From contig NZ_HE978634.1 of NCBI RefSeq assembly GCF_000312045.1, positions 1,348,842-1,412,841 of the forward strand: a DNA stretch of 64,000 nucleotides. Direction: 5' to 3'. The notes under the pieces were generated by a model. That model worked only from the letters and a program-made list of their open reading frames with translations. It was not told where the DNA came from and did not search any database. How positions within the stretch are numbered: the stretch's first letter is position 1; every line of letters starts with the position of its first letter. This DNA is from Noviherbaspirillum massiliense JC206 (GTDB lineage Bacteria; Pseudomonadota; Gammaproteobacteria; Burkholderiales; Burkholderiaceae_D). Shown one piece after another: positions 43,613-52,704 of the stretch. A program made the translations under genes and the position numbers.

Positions 43613-44851
43613 TCACACGAGCACCTCGCCCGGCGGTTCATGGCCCAGAAAAGCGGTCGGACTTGCGGTCAGGCCATAAGCGCCGGACTGGAATACCACG
43701 ACCAGGTCGCCGACTTCGGCATGCGGCAGCATGATGCGCTCGGCCAAAGTATCGAGTGGCGTGCACAGGGGGCCGGTCACTGTCACAGGTTCACGCTCTG
43801 TCACGCCCATCCTGTTGCCGATGGCAAGCGGATAGTTTCTGCGGATGACCTGGCCGAGGTTGCCGGAAGCGGCGAGATGATGATGCATGCCGCCGTCGGT
43901 GATGAGGTAAGTCTGGCCGCGCGACACCTTGCGGTCGATGATGCGCGCGACATAGACACCGGCTTCGCCGACGAGGTAGCGCCCCAGTTCGAGGACAACT
44001 CGCGTCGCGGGAAGCGCCCGCCGGACGCGGGCCATCCACCACTCCAGGCGGTCGGTGACCGGGTGCAGGTCGAGCGGCCTGTCCCCCGGGAAGTAGGGAA
44101 TGCCGAAGCCGCCGCCGATGTTGAGATGACGTATCGGATTGTGCGCATCCTGCGCCAGCCGCAGCCCGAGCTCGAAGGTGCGCGCCTGCGCTTCGACGAT
44201 TGCTTCCGCCCGGAGATTCTGCGAGCCACCGTAGATGTGGAAGCCTTCCACCGCAAGGCCCAGGGCGTGAATGCGCCGCAGTACCTGCGGCACGTCCTCG
44301 GCATCGATGCCGAATTGCTTCGGTCCGCCGCCCATCTTCATTCCCGAGGATTTGAGTTCGAAGTCCGGGTTCACCCGCACGGCAAGCCTTGGGCTGATGC
44401 CGAGCTGCTCGGCCACGTGCGTCACCCGCGTCAGTTCGCCTTCGGATTCCAGGTTGAGCAGCACGCCGGCGGCGATCGCCTGTGCGAGTTCGGCATCCGT
44501 TTTTCCAGGGCCGGAAAAGCTGATGGCTTCGGTGCGCGCGGTGGTGTCGAGTGCCGCCTTCAATTCGCCTGCGGAAGAAACGTCGAAGCCGTCGACCAGT
44601 GCCGCCATGTGCTGCACCAGCGCAGGCATGGGATTGGCCTTGAGGGAATAATGCAGGCGCATTCCGGCGGGCAGGCACGCGCGCAGGGACTGGACGCGGG
44701 CACTGATCAGCCCGCGGTCATAGGCATAGAAAGGGGTCTTTCCTACTCGCAGCGCGAGCCGGTCGAGGGGGATGCCGCCGACGACCAGCCGGTTGCCGGC
44801 TACCGGAAAACCGGATGGTTGTGCGTGGAGCGCAATGGCCGGCATGTTCAT
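43613..44851 (-). CDS. PLP-dependent decarboxylase, exosortase A system-associated
   Basis: A 412-residue fold-III (diaminopimelate/ornithine decarboxylase-like) enzyme (TIGR03099 type). Lys71 in YSLKANPM binds PLP; IHALGLAVEGFHIYGGSQ is the barrel histidine region, HLNIGGGFGIPYFPGD the phosphate-binding glycines, and GPLCTPLDTLAE the second active-site cysteine motif. It would decarboxylate an amino-acid-derived substrate, possibly on the dedicated ACP. It overlaps the acyl ligase gene (ATGA at 44848-44851) with GGAG about nine bases upstream, so the two act in sequence. Confidence 0.93.
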   Translation of the reverse strand: MNMPAIALHAQPSGFPVAGNRLVVGGIPLDRLALRVGKTPFYAYDRGLISARVQSLRACLPAGMRLHYSLKANPMPALVQHMAALVDGFDVSSAGELKAALDTTARTEAISFSGPGKTDAELAQAIAAGVLLNLESEGELTRVTHVAEQLGISPRLAVRVNPDFELKSSGMKMGGGPKQFGIDAEDVPQVLRRIHALGLAVEGFHIYGGSQNLRAEAIVEAQARTFELGLRLAQDAHNPIRHLNIGGGFGIPYFPGDRPLDLHPVTDRLEWWMARVRRALPATRVVLELGRYLVGEAGVYVARIIDRKVSRGQTYLITDGGMHHHLAASGNLGQVIRRNYPLAIGNRMGVTEREPVTVTGPLCTPLDTLAERIMLPHAEVGDLVVVFQSGAYGLTASPTAFLGHEPPGEVLV

Positions 44852-46455
44852 CGGTTCCGCTCCTCGCCGGTGAACAGCGTGTCGAATTCGGCGCGCAGCA
44901 ATGTACGGTCCGGCTTGCCGTTGGGATTGCGCGGAAGGGGATCGCTGCGTACCGCGACGTGCGCCGGCACCATGTAAAGCGGCAGGCGCTCGCGGCATGC
45001 TTCGACCAGTGCGGATGATGACAACTCCGTGTTCGGCTTTGCGACCGCCACCACCACGACGGCCTGTCCGAGGGCGGGATGCGGAATGCCGAAGGCGGCA
45101 ACCTCGGATACCAGTCCGGTCGCATGGATCACTTCTTCGATTTCGGTAGGACTGACGCGGTAACCGGAAACCTTGATCATGTCGTCGTGGCGTCCGATGA
45201 AGTACAGGAAGCCCTCTTCGTCCGCATACACGATGTCGCCCGACCATACTGCGATTTCCGTCAGGGGCAGGCCGGCATTGCGGGCAGGCAGGGGCCGGAA
45301 GCGCTCAGCGGTCTTGTCAGGGGCATTCCAGTATCCCTGCGCCACCAGTGCACCGCGGTGAACCAGCTCGCCGGGCTCGCCGGGTTCGCAGGGCGTACCA
45401 TCCTCGCGCAGCACCAGGACTTCCGCATTCGGAATGGCGCGGCCGATCGAACCGGGACGGCGCTCGAGTTCTTGCGGCGGCAGGTAGGTGGAGCGGAAGG
45501 CTTCGGTCAGTCCGTACATGAGAAAGACCTTTGTCTGGGGCAGCACGTGCCGCAGCGCTGCGAGCGACGGCCGGGGCAGGGCGCCGCCAGAGTTCGTGAG
45601 GTAGCGCAGGCTGGTCTCCTGCGGCCAGCGCTGCTGCGCAAGCTGGATCCAGAGAGACGGAACGCCGGCCAGTCCGGTGATTCTCTCGTTTTCGACGGTC
45701 CGGACCAGGTCGCTCGGCAGCAGGTAATTGAACAGCACTGCGCAGGCGCCGCTGTGAAAGGCCGTCGTCAGCTGGCTCAGGCCGTAGTCGAAGCTGAGCG
45801 GCAGCACCGACAGGATGCGATCCTCCGCCGTGTTGCCGAGATATTGGGCGACACTCTGCGCGCCGGCGACGAGATTGCCGTGGGACAGAATGACACCTTT
45901 GGGATGGCCGGTACTGCCGGATGTGTAAAGAATGGCCGCCATGTCGCGGTCAATGACGCGATGCCCGCGCAGGCTGCCATGGCTGCCGATGAAATCTTCC
46001 CATTGCAGCACACGCACGCCGAGGGGCGCCTCCTCCTCCCGCATGGGGCCGGCGACCACGATCGTGTGCAGTTCGGGACAACGGGGAAGCAGGGCTTGCA
46101 AGGCCTGCAGCCGTTCCGCCGATGTGAACAGCACGCGCACATTGCAGTCACGCAGGATGTAAGCGACCTGTTCCGGCTTGAGCAAGGGATTGACCGGGAC
46201 GAACACGCCGCCGGCGGCGGCCGTGCCGAACAGGGCGGCCACTGCTTCCATCCGCTTGTCGAGATAGACCGCCGCGCGCTCGCCTTTTTCCAGCCCGGCG
46301 GCGAGCAGCGCGCCCGCGAACCTTTGCACTTGCATAGACAGCGCTTCGTAGCTGAGGCGGCGGCCGTCATGGGCGAGCGCTTCCGCCTCGGGACGGCGAT
46401 GAGCGGCTTCGAGGATCAGTTCATGGACAAGGACCGTCATGGCAGGGTGCGTCAT
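44848..46455 (-). CDS. AMP-forming acyl ligase, exosortase A system-associated
   Basis: A 535-residue ANL-superfamily adenylating enzyme (TIGR03098 type). The P-loop-like motif AILYTSGSTGHPKGV lies near residues 175-189, the A5 segment YGLTEAFRSTYLPP near 310, the hinge region YFIGRHDDMIKVSGYRVSPTEIEE near 425, and the catalytic A10 lysine in PRNPNGKPDR near 516. It activates a carboxylate with ATP and loads CoA or the ACP. It lies three bases after the PrsR stop and is coupled to the decarboxylase. The start could be 46455 or 46440; neither has a strong ribosome site. Confidence 0.94.
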   Translation of the reverse strand: MTHPAMTVLVHELILEAAHRRPEAEALAHDGRRLSYEALSMQVQRFAGALLAAGLEKGERAAVYLDKRMEAVAALFGTAAAGGVFVPVNPLLKPEQVAYILRDCNVRVLFTSAERLQALQALLPRCPELHTIVVAGPMREEEAPLGVRVLQWEDFIGSHGSLRGHRVIDRDMAAILYTSGSTGHPKGVILSHGNLVAGAQSVAQYLGNTAEDRILSVLPLSFDYGLSQLTTAFHSGACAVLFNYLLPSDLVRTVENERITGLAGVPSLWIQLAQQRWPQETSLRYLTNSGGALPRPSLAALRHVLPQTKVFLMYGLTEAFRSTYLPPQELERRPGSIGRAIPNAEVLVLREDGTPCEPGEPGELVHRGALVAQGYWNAPDKTAERFRPLPARNAGLPLTEIAVWSGDIVYADEEGFLYFIGRHDDMIKVSGYRVSPTEIEEVIHATGLVSEVAAFGIPHPALGQAVVVVAVAKPNTELSSSALVEACRERLPLYMVPAHVAVRSDPLPRNPNGKPDRTLLRAEFDTLFTGEERNR

Positions 46456-46458
46456 CGC

Positions 46459-47811
46459 TTATCGGATGCCATGCCGGCTCATGAGGTCGTACAAGGTCGG
46501 GCGGCTCACCCCAAGCAGCTCGGCTGCCTTGACGATATTGCCGTCGACCCGGGCGAGCGACTTCACCACGGCAAGATACTCCGCCTTTTCCCGTACCTGC
46601 CGCAGGTTGATGTGTTCGTCGTTCGCCGGTATGGCCGGCAGGCCCAGGTCATCCGCGCTGATCCTCGCGCCATCGGCCATGATGACCGCGCGCTTGATGC
46701 AGTTTTCCAGCTCGCGCACATTGCCGGGCCAGTGATAGGCTTCGATGGCGGCCAGGGCATCCTGTGCGAAGCTGAGCGCGGTGCGGCCCTGCTGCGCGCA
46801 GAACCGGTTCCTGAAGTGGTGCGCGAGCAGAGCGGCGTCGCCGGCGCGCTTGCGCAGGGGGGGAATCGGCAGCACGATCTCGCTCAGACGGTAATACAGG
46901 TCTTCCCGGAACCTTCCCTGCCTGACCAGTTCCTGCAGGTTCTGATGCGTGGCGCAGACGATGCGCACATCCACCTGGATTTCCCTCCTGCCGCCGATCC
47001 GCTCGATGACGCGTTCCTGCAGGAAGCGCAGCAGCTTGGCCTGCAGGGAGAAGGGAAGGTCGCCCACTTCATCGAGGAAGAAGGTGCCGCCGTCGGCGAG
47101 TTCGATCTTGCCCGGCGTTTGCTTCACGGCACCGGTGAAGGCGCCTTTCTCGTAGCCGAACAATTCGCTTTCGAGCAGGGTTTCCGGAATGGCTGCGCAG
47201 TTGATCGCCACGAAGCGCCGGGCCCGGCGCGGGCTCAGGTCATGCACTGCTCGCGCCAGCAACTCCTTGCCGGTACCGCTCTCGCCGAGCAGCATGACGG
47301 TCGCCGCCGAACCTGCCACCTTTTCCACGCTGCGGCAGAGCTTGGCCATGCCCGGGTCGCGGCTGATGATGCCGCCCAGCGGGGAGTCGGCTGCGGAAAC
47401 CATCAGGCGCCGGTTCTCCTGCTGCAGTGCATGCAGGTGGAAGGCGCGATCGACAGTGAGCTTCAGTACGGTGGCATCAAACGGCTTCTGATGGAAATCA
47501 TAGGCGCCCATCGCCACCGCCTTGACGGCATTGGCGCGATCCTGGTTGCCGGTCAGGACGATCAACCGAGTATCCGGCGCCAGCGACAGGATCTCTTCCA
47601 GCGTGGCCAGTCCTTCGCTCGCGCCATCGGGATCAGGCGGCAGGCCGAGATCCATCGTGACCACCGCCGGCTCGTGGCGCCGCAGCTGGGCAAGGGCGCT
47701 GGCGCGGTCGCCTGCCACCAGCACTTCGTAGGAGTCGAAGCTCCAGCGCAACTGCTTCTGCAATCCCGGGTCATCCTCGACGATCATGAGTTTTCTTTTT
47801 TCCTGGGTCAC
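46459..47811 (-). CDS. prsR: PEP-CTERM response regulator PrsR, sigma-54 activator
   Basis: A 450-residue NtrC-type regulator (TIGR02915 type). The receiver has Asp13-Asp14 and the phosphoacceptor Asp54 (VTMDLGLPP); the AAA+ domain has Walker A GESGTGKE at 176-183, the sigma-54 contact GAFTGA at 223-228 and Walker B GGTFFLDEVGDL; a Fis-type helix-turn-helix closes the protein (VKAAELLGVSRPTLYDLMSRHGI). GTG 47811 was chosen because GGGAG lies eight bases upstream. It would bind upstream elements such as those at 28811, 35783 and 36700 and drive the -24/-12 promoters. It follows prsK. Confidence 0.95.
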   Translation of the reverse strand: MTQEKRKLMIVEDDPGLQKQLRWSFDSYEVLVAGDRASALAQLRRHEPAVVTMDLGLPPDPDGASEGLATLEEILSLAPDTRLIVLTGNQDRANAVKAVAMGAYDFHQKPFDATVLKLTVDRAFHLHALQQENRRLMVSAADSPLGGIISRDPGMAKLCRSVEKVAGSAATVMLLGESGTGKELLARAVHDLSPRRARRFVAINCAAIPETLLESELFGYEKGAFTGAVKQTPGKIELADGGTFFLDEVGDLPFSLQAKLLRFLQERVIERIGGRREIQVDVRIVCATHQNLQELVRQGRFREDLYYRLSEIVLPIPPLRKRAGDAALLAHHFRNRFCAQQGRTALSFAQDALAAIEAYHWPGNVRELENCIKRAVIMADGARISADDLGLPAIPANDEHINLRQVREKAEYLAVVKSLARVDGNIVKAAELLGVSRPTLYDLMSRHGIR

Positions 47812-47855
47812 GCTGCATCTCCCTGAGATCGGTTTCTGCGATTTCTTTGCTGTTT

Positions 47856-49955
47856 TCAATGTTCCGCTGTCAGCGCGGCCCGCTTTTTCGCAGGCGCATC
47901 TTCCGTGCAGAGCGGAAGGCTCACCCGGAAGGTGGTGCCGGCCGAGGGCCGGCTCTGCACTTCGATCTGCCCGCCGAGCTCGCGGATATAGGCCTGGCTT
48001 TCGAAGACGCCAATGCCCATGCCCGCCGGCTTGGTGGACTCGAAAGGCTTGAACAGGCGCTCGCGGATGAATTCCTCGGTCATGCCGTGACCGCTATCCT
48101 GCACTTCGATCACGGCGTAGTCGGCGTGCTGCGTCAGACGAACCACTACCCGCCCGTCCTTCGGCGTGGCCTCGACGGCATTCTGGATCAGGTGGCCGAT
48201 TACCCGCTCGAGTCGCGCGTGATCGGCAATCACGGTAAGGGAATGGCGCTCGGTTGCGAGGACGGGGCAGGGACGGCATGCGGACTTGGCCGCAACCGCT
48301 TCCTGCAGAAGTTCGTCGAGCCGGACCGGCTCGCGCTGTTCACGGGACGATTCACGTCCCAGTTTCTGCAGAAGCCGCTTCATCCTTTGCACCGAGGAGT
48401 CGATGGTGTGCAGCATGTCTTCCTGGAATTCCGGATTGTCGCGATGCCGCTTTGCATTGTCGAGCAGGAGCGTGAGCTGCGACACCAGGTTCTTCAGGTC
48501 GTGCACGATGAAGGTCGACATGCGCGTATAAGACTCGAACTGGCGCGCGACCATCAGCGCGCTGGCGGCTTCATGCTGCGCAAGGCAGGTGGCTGCCTGG
48601 GCTCCGGCAAGCTTGAGCAAATCCGTGGCTTCCCAGTCAAGTGGGACCGGACTGCGCGCTTCGGCAAGCACGATGAAGCCGAACAGGCGCCGCCCGAGCA
48701 GGAGCGGCACCACCAGCCATGCCTGCGGCGTCGCGAGCAGCCAGGGCGGAAGGATAAGCCGGCCGTATTTCTCGGGCGACGCCTTGTACTCATTGACGTC
48801 AATCACCCATTGACGCTCTTCCAGGAAGCGGCACAAGGATCCCTGCAGCGATTCCGTAGCGCCGTCGCAGCGCATGTTCCAGCGGGCGGCAGGTTCGCAG
48901 CTGCCAGTGTCGTCCCTGCACACGAAAAGCAGCCCGGCCGGGCTCTCCATCAGGTTCGCGACAGCCTGTATCGAGCGCTCGGCGAGCCCCGGTCCTTCAT
49001 CGGAGAGGGCCCGCGTGAACTGCTGCCACTCCTTGCGGTAATCGTAGTCGTAGCTGTAGAAATGCTTGTTGATGAAAACCTTGGCCCGCGCCCGCACCGA
49101 CCCGGAGAAGAGCAGGGCAAGCAGCAGGGCAGCGGCGCCGAACAGGAACGCCAGCTCCATCGCCGAGCCCCACGCGCCGCCGGACAGGCGGATGGCGTAA
49201 CCGGCCGCAGCCATGGCAAGCAGGTAGGCGGCAGCGCCGAACAGGGTGACGGATCGCAGCAGCATGGTGCGCGATACGGCGATACCGGGGGACCAGCGCG
49301 GGTTGCGTGCCGCCGACACGGCAATCAAGGGCACCGTGAGCGCGTCCACCAGCCCGCGCGCCGACCAGATTTCGGTACTGGCTCTGCGAAACAGGATGGC
49401 ATCGCTGTACAGGTAAAAATCGTAGGCGTACAGGCAACCCATGCCGAGACACGCGTATTTGATCGCCCAGCGCGCTTCCGGCGTACTGCCGCGATAGAGC
49501 TGTTCGACCAGCACGAGGCCGAACAGCGCGATGGCCAGGCGCGTCATGACAGTGGCCATGAAGGCCGCTGAACCGGGGAGATGCCCCGGGAGAAAATGGA
49601 GGTACAGCGTCATTGCCAGCAGTGCCAGATGCACCGCAATGACGGCGAGTAGAGGCAGCCGGCTTTCCCTGCGTCTATCCTGTGGCGGCGTGCGCAGTTG
49701 CTCCGGCATCTTCAGCAGGAATGCCAGCCAGCCTGCGCTGCGCAGGATTTCCAGTGCTTCGGGCAGCACTGCCGCAGCACGGCCGAATACCGCATAGGCA
49801 ACCACGCTTGCCGCCCAGGTAGCGGTCAGCAGGCATGCGAGCGCAAGAGCCATCCCGTTCGGATGGCCGCGCCAACTCCTCAGCAGCAGTGCTGACAGGA
49901 ACAGGAAAGCGAGGGCGGCGATCGCATGGCTTGCCGCGGCAATGCTCGTCAGCAT
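47856..49955 (-). CDS. prsK: PEP-CTERM system histidine kinase PrsK
   Basis: A 699-residue membrane sensor kinase (TIGR02916 type). About eight N-terminal helices (1-285) are followed by a GAF-like domain (about 320-460), the H-box FIVHDLKNLVSQL with His485, and an HATPase domain with LIQNAVEATP and DSGHGM then GMGIGVF. It would phosphorylate PrsR. The ligand is unknown; the membrane part resembles 7TM-type sensors rather than a periplasmic-loop receptor. The gene lies 16 bases after the sugar transferase gene and 44 bases before prsR, so the priming enzyme and its regulator pair are co-transcribed. Confidence 0.94.
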   Translation of the reverse strand: MLTSIAAASHAIAALAFLFLSALLLRSWRGHPNGMALALACLLTATWAASVVAYAVFGRAAAVLPEALEILRSAGWLAFLLKMPEQLRTPPQDRRRESRLPLLAVIAVHLALLAMTLYLHFLPGHLPGSAAFMATVMTRLAIALFGLVLVEQLYRGSTPEARWAIKYACLGMGCLYAYDFYLYSDAILFRRASTEIWSARGLVDALTVPLIAVSAARNPRWSPGIAVSRTMLLRSVTLFGAAAYLLAMAAAGYAIRLSGGAWGSAMELAFLFGAAALLLALLFSGSVRARAKVFINKHFYSYDYDYRKEWQQFTRALSDEGPGLAERSIQAVANLMESPAGLLFVCRDDTGSCEPAARWNMRCDGATESLQGSLCRFLEERQWVIDVNEYKASPEKYGRLILPPWLLATPQAWLVVPLLLGRRLFGFIVLAEARSPVPLDWEATDLLKLAGAQAATCLAQHEAASALMVARQFESYTRMSTFIVHDLKNLVSQLTLLLDNAKRHRDNPEFQEDMLHTIDSSVQRMKRLLQKLGRESSREQREPVRLDELLQEAVAAKSACRPCPVLATERHSLTVIADHARLERVIGHLIQNAVEATPKDGRVVVRLTQHADYAVIEVQDSGHGMTEEFIRERLFKPFESTKPAGMGIGVFESQAYIRELGGQIEVQSRPSAGTTFRVSLPLCTEDAPAKKRAALTAEH

Positions 49956-49971
49956 GGATGAAATCTCATTG

Positions 49972-51366
49972 CTAGCGGCTGCCCTTTGCGAAGAGCACCA
50001 CCTGCAGGGTTTCGACGAGGATCAGGAGATCGAGAAACAGGCTGTGGTTCTTGACATAGTAGAGGTCGTACTGCAGCTTCTGCACCGTATCCTCGACCGA
50101 AGCGCCATACTGGTAGCGCACCTGCGCGAAGCCGGTGATGCCCGGCTTGATACTGTGGCGCATGTCGTAGTAGGGAATCTTTTCGCAAAGTTGCTTGACG
50201 AAGAAGGGACGCTCCGGGCGCGGCCCGACGAAGCTCATCTCACCCCTGAGCACATTGATGACCTGAGGCAGTTCGTCGATGCGCAGCTTGCGGATGATGC
50301 GCCCGACCCGGGTGACACGATCGTCGTTCGCGGCCGCCCATTGCGGTGCGCCAGCCCGTTCGGCATCGATGCACATGCTGCGGAACTTGAGCACGTGGAA
50401 AGTGTGGCCATCCTTGCCGACCCGTTCCTGCCGGTAGATGATCGGGCCGCGGTCCTCGAAGAAGATGCAGAGAGAGGTCGCCAGCATGACCGGCAGCGCC
50501 ATCGCGAAGATCAGCAGGCTGACGACAAGGTCGAAGGCGCGCTTGCAGATCGTGCGCCAGCTGCTCTGGTTGAAGCCGTCGCCGAAGATCAGCCAGCTCG
50601 GATAGAGCGAATCGACCCGGATCTGCCGTGCTTCCCTTTCGAAGAAGGCTGCCGCACCGGTCACCTTGATGCCGTGAAGCTTGCATTCGAGCAGCTGGTG
50701 CAGCGGGAAGGAACTGCCGCGCTGATTCTGAGTGGAGACGATGATTTCCCTGACGTTGTACTTCCTGGCGATCGAAACGAGGGACTCGTTGGCGGGCAGG
50801 AGCGACGAGGAGGCCACCTGGCATTCTTCGGTGCGCAGCTGCACGAACCCGACGATATGGTATTTCTTGGGAAAGGCCGCACTGGCGGCGAGCCGGCTGC
50901 ATTCCCTGGCAAGTGCGCCTTCGCCAAGGAAGATCACGCGCGACTCGAGGATGGGCAGGGAAAAGGTCCGGAAAACGAGAAGGCGTATGCCCAGGATTGC
51001 TCCGGCTGAAGCCAGTGCGGCCAGGCCGACGACCTGCGGCGCCACGTACAGCTGCGGCGAGATGCTCAGCAATAGGGCCGAGATGCCGAAGCCGAGAACG
51101 CTCGCCGGCAGGAGCTTGGCTGCAATGGCGGATGGAGCAGGACTGCCTTCGATATGATACAGGCCCAAGGCGGCCATGCTGAGCGCCATGGCAAGGGCGA
51201 ATCCGCTCGCCGAGGAAAAGAATGCATCCGGTTTCGGGAAAGGCGTCCAGCCCTGGGAGAACATGAAGGCTTGCGCCCCGTACATCGATGCAATCAGTAC
51301 GAACAGCTCGAGCAGAAGAAGCGCCGAAACCAGCTTCGATACATAGTGGCTGAAAATCTTTACCAT
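49972..51366 (-). CDS. Priming sugar transferase, PEP-CTERM/XrtA type (polyprenyl-phosphate hexose-1-P transferase)
   Basis: A 464-residue inner-membrane enzyme (TIGR03013 type) that starts glycan assembly by moving a sugar-1-phosphate onto undecaprenyl phosphate. There are four or five N-terminal helices, then a CoA-binding-like Rossmann region (SRVIFLGEGALARECSRLA near 142-160), and from about residue 275 the bacterial sugar transferase domain: KRAFDLVVSLLIFAMALPVML, FEDRGPIIYRQERVGKDG, and the motif DELPQVINVLRGEMSFVGPRPERP, ending KPGITGFAQVRYQYG. First gene of the prsK-prsR-ligase-decarboxylase operon. Confidence 0.94.
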   Translation of the reverse strand: MVKIFSHYVSKLVSALLLLELFVLIASMYGAQAFMFSQGWTPFPKPDAFFSSASGFALAMALSMAALGLYHIEGSPAPSAIAAKLLPASVLGFGISALLLSISPQLYVAPQVVGLAALASAGAILGIRLLVFRTFSLPILESRVIFLGEGALARECSRLAASAAFPKKYHIVGFVQLRTEECQVASSSLLPANESLVSIARKYNVREIIVSTQNQRGSSFPLHQLLECKLHGIKVTGAAAFFEREARQIRVDSLYPSWLIFGDGFNQSSWRTICKRAFDLVVSLLIFAMALPVMLATSLCIFFEDRGPIIYRQERVGKDGHTFHVLKFRSMCIDAERAGAPQWAAANDDRVTRVGRIIRKLRIDELPQVINVLRGEMSFVGPRPERPFFVKQLCEKIPYYDMRHSIKPGITGFAQVRYQYGASVEDTVQKLQYDLYYVKNHSLFLDLLILVETLQVVLFAKGSR

Positions 51367-51794
51367 GCCTTACCCCGATATATGGAGGACTGCGCAGGCA
51401 GGTTTCACTCGCAATCCGTTACACGTTCTTGATCAACTTCATTTTCATTGCGGCCGATTAAGTTGCATGATGTAAGTTAAACTTTGGAACTTTCTCGTTG
51501 CTTGATACAACGCAAGAAAGTTACTGTCTGTAACAGCGGAAACTTGTCCTTGAAGTGCCAGTTCATGCGAAGCCAGTCATTTGTTTCTGGCAGTCGACGC
51601 ACCTCCACTTCGCCTTTCCCGTCGCCCAAAGAATCCTTTCCATCTATCAAAAATAAAGCGCGCAGCGAGTAACGCTGCGGGCCAAAAGTTCCTGAAATTG
51701 AGTTGGCTCAATAAGAAAAAGGCGCTGCGGCGTTGTGCATGCTCAGGAGTCGGATAGACTCCTTGATCAATACCAACTTGGTCAGGGGAGTGGA
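51367..51794. other. Intergenic region upstream of the priming transferase
   Basis: 428 AT-rich bases. It holds a long interrupted hairpin (51488-51522), the palindrome AAGTT-A-AACTT (51475-51485) and a GTTCTTGATCAA stretch at 51425. No -24/-12 pair of good quality was found. Both the minus operon and the plus small genes probably have promoters here. Confidence 0.5.
51488..51522. other. Long bulged inverted repeat
   Basis: AACTTTCTCGTTG (51488-51500) pairs with CAACGCAAGAAAGTT (51508-51522) with a two-base bulge, giving 13 pairs around a seven-base loop. It lies 122 bases upstream of the priming transferase gene and has no T-run, so it is an operator or RNA leader candidate rather than a terminator. 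Confidence 0.45.
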
Positions 51795-51947
51795 ATGAAG
51801 CCGATGGATCTTGCGGAAGACATCGGATTGATGACAGGTTCCGGGCCGCGTCGAAATAAGCTGCACGCCATGCTGTGCATATTGCTCTCGGCGTCGACCA
51901 GTATCGTGCTCATCGCCGGGGCCCTGCATCTGGCAGGTGTGATGTAA
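51795..51947 (+). CDS. Small membrane protein, 50 residues
   Basis: MKPMDLAEDIGLMTGSG begins a short polar part, followed by RRNK and a single helix LHAMLCILLSASTSIVLIAG. Support is a strong AGGGGAG ribosome site four bases before ATG 51795 and a coding frame that ends cleanly at 51947. A tail-anchored inner-membrane peptide. No family recognised. Longer start at 51735 is not supported by a ribosome site. Confidence 0.5.
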   Translation: MKPMDLAEDIGLMTGSGPRRNKLHAMLCILLSASTSIVLIAGALHLAGVM

Positions 51948-51992
51948 CGCCGTTGCTGCATGAGTGCAGCAAGTCCATGTATCGGGGGAATG

Positions 51993-52241
51993 ATGAAAGT
52001 ACTTGAAAATACAAAGAAGACGCTAGGCAAACCGCTCCGGTTTGCATCACGCCGGAACGTCGCGGTTGCCGACATCGTCAATCAGGGGGTGGCGATGCAG
52101 GAAAGATGCGGCACGCGGCAGGCTGCCGAATTTCTGCGGCTATGGAAAGTGAACGTGGACGTGGCCAAGCGCGTGCTGTTATGCAAGGATGCGCGCCGCC
52201 AGCATCATGCAGGCACTCCCTCGCTGCCGGACCCGGAATAA
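51993..52241 (+). CDS. Small basic protein, uncharacterised
   Basis: About 82 residues. Lysine/arginine-rich N-terminus (KVLENTKKTLGKPLRFASRRN), then a helical part VADIVNQGVAMQERCGTRQAAEFLRLWKVNVDVAKRVL that recalls short conserved hypothetical proteins of Burkholderiales (repeated pattern of a GTR-A-AEFL helix and a VA-RVL helix). The start could be ATG 51990 or 51993, behind GGGGGA. Same direction as the small membrane protein 45 bases upstream. Function unknown. Confidence 0.5.
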   Translation: MKVLENTKKTLGKPLRFASRRNVAVADIVNQGVAMQERCGTRQAAEFLRLWKVNVDVAKRVLLCKDARRQHHAGTPSLPDPE

Positions 52242-52260
52242 GTCAGGCTGGGCCTGTTTC

Positions 52261-52704
52261 CTATTCTTCTCCCATGATGGGCAGGTCGCGGCGCCGGAAC
52301 CCGAAGGCCAGCTGCGCTGCTTTCGGATAGGCAAAGCACAGGAGGAGGCCGGCCAGCAGGCTGGAAGTTACATCCACTAACCAATCCCCCAATGCAGCGC
52401 CTCTGTACGGCAGGAAGCTCTGAACGCCCTCGTCAATCGCGCCCATGACGGCAATGATCAGCAGGGAAAGAATTGCGCGACGAAAGACACCGCCATTCAT
52501 GCCGCTGAAAAGCAGATAGGTGAGGGTTGCATAGGCGGCAGAGTGCAGCGCCAGCCCGGACGCCACTTCACCGATTTCGGCGCGGGCACCCGGAATCGAG
52601 CCGACTGCCACGATCAGGAAGAAAAGAATGAAGGCCAGGGAAAAGCGGGCTCGCCCGTATTCCTGCCCGATAAGAAGGGATGCTGTCTTGTCGAATAAAC
52701 TCAT
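52261..52704 (-). CDS. VanZ-family membrane protein
   Basis: A 147-residue protein with four helices of the VanZ type: FSLAFILFFLIVAVGSIPG, LALHSAAYATLTYLLFSG with the family histidine, ILSLLIIAVMGAIDEGVQSFLPYRGAALGDWLVDVTSSL with the acidic ID-E-QSF-P-R motif, then a last helix. The biochemical role of the family is not established. Such genes are frequent beside exosortase loci. Confidence 0.85.
   Translation of the reverse strand: MSLFDKTASLLIGQEYGRARFSLAFILFFLIVAVGSIPGARAEIGEVASGLALHSAAYATLTYLLFSGMNGGVFRRAILSLLIIAVMGAIDEGVQSFLPYRGAALGDWLVDVTSSLLAGLLLCFAYPKAAQLAFGFRRRDLPIMGEE

Noticed and set aside
45079-47826. A 915-codon plus-strand open frame opposite the acyl ligase and PrsR
   Set aside because: Both proteins on the minus strand show complete catalytic motifs; the plus frame has none.
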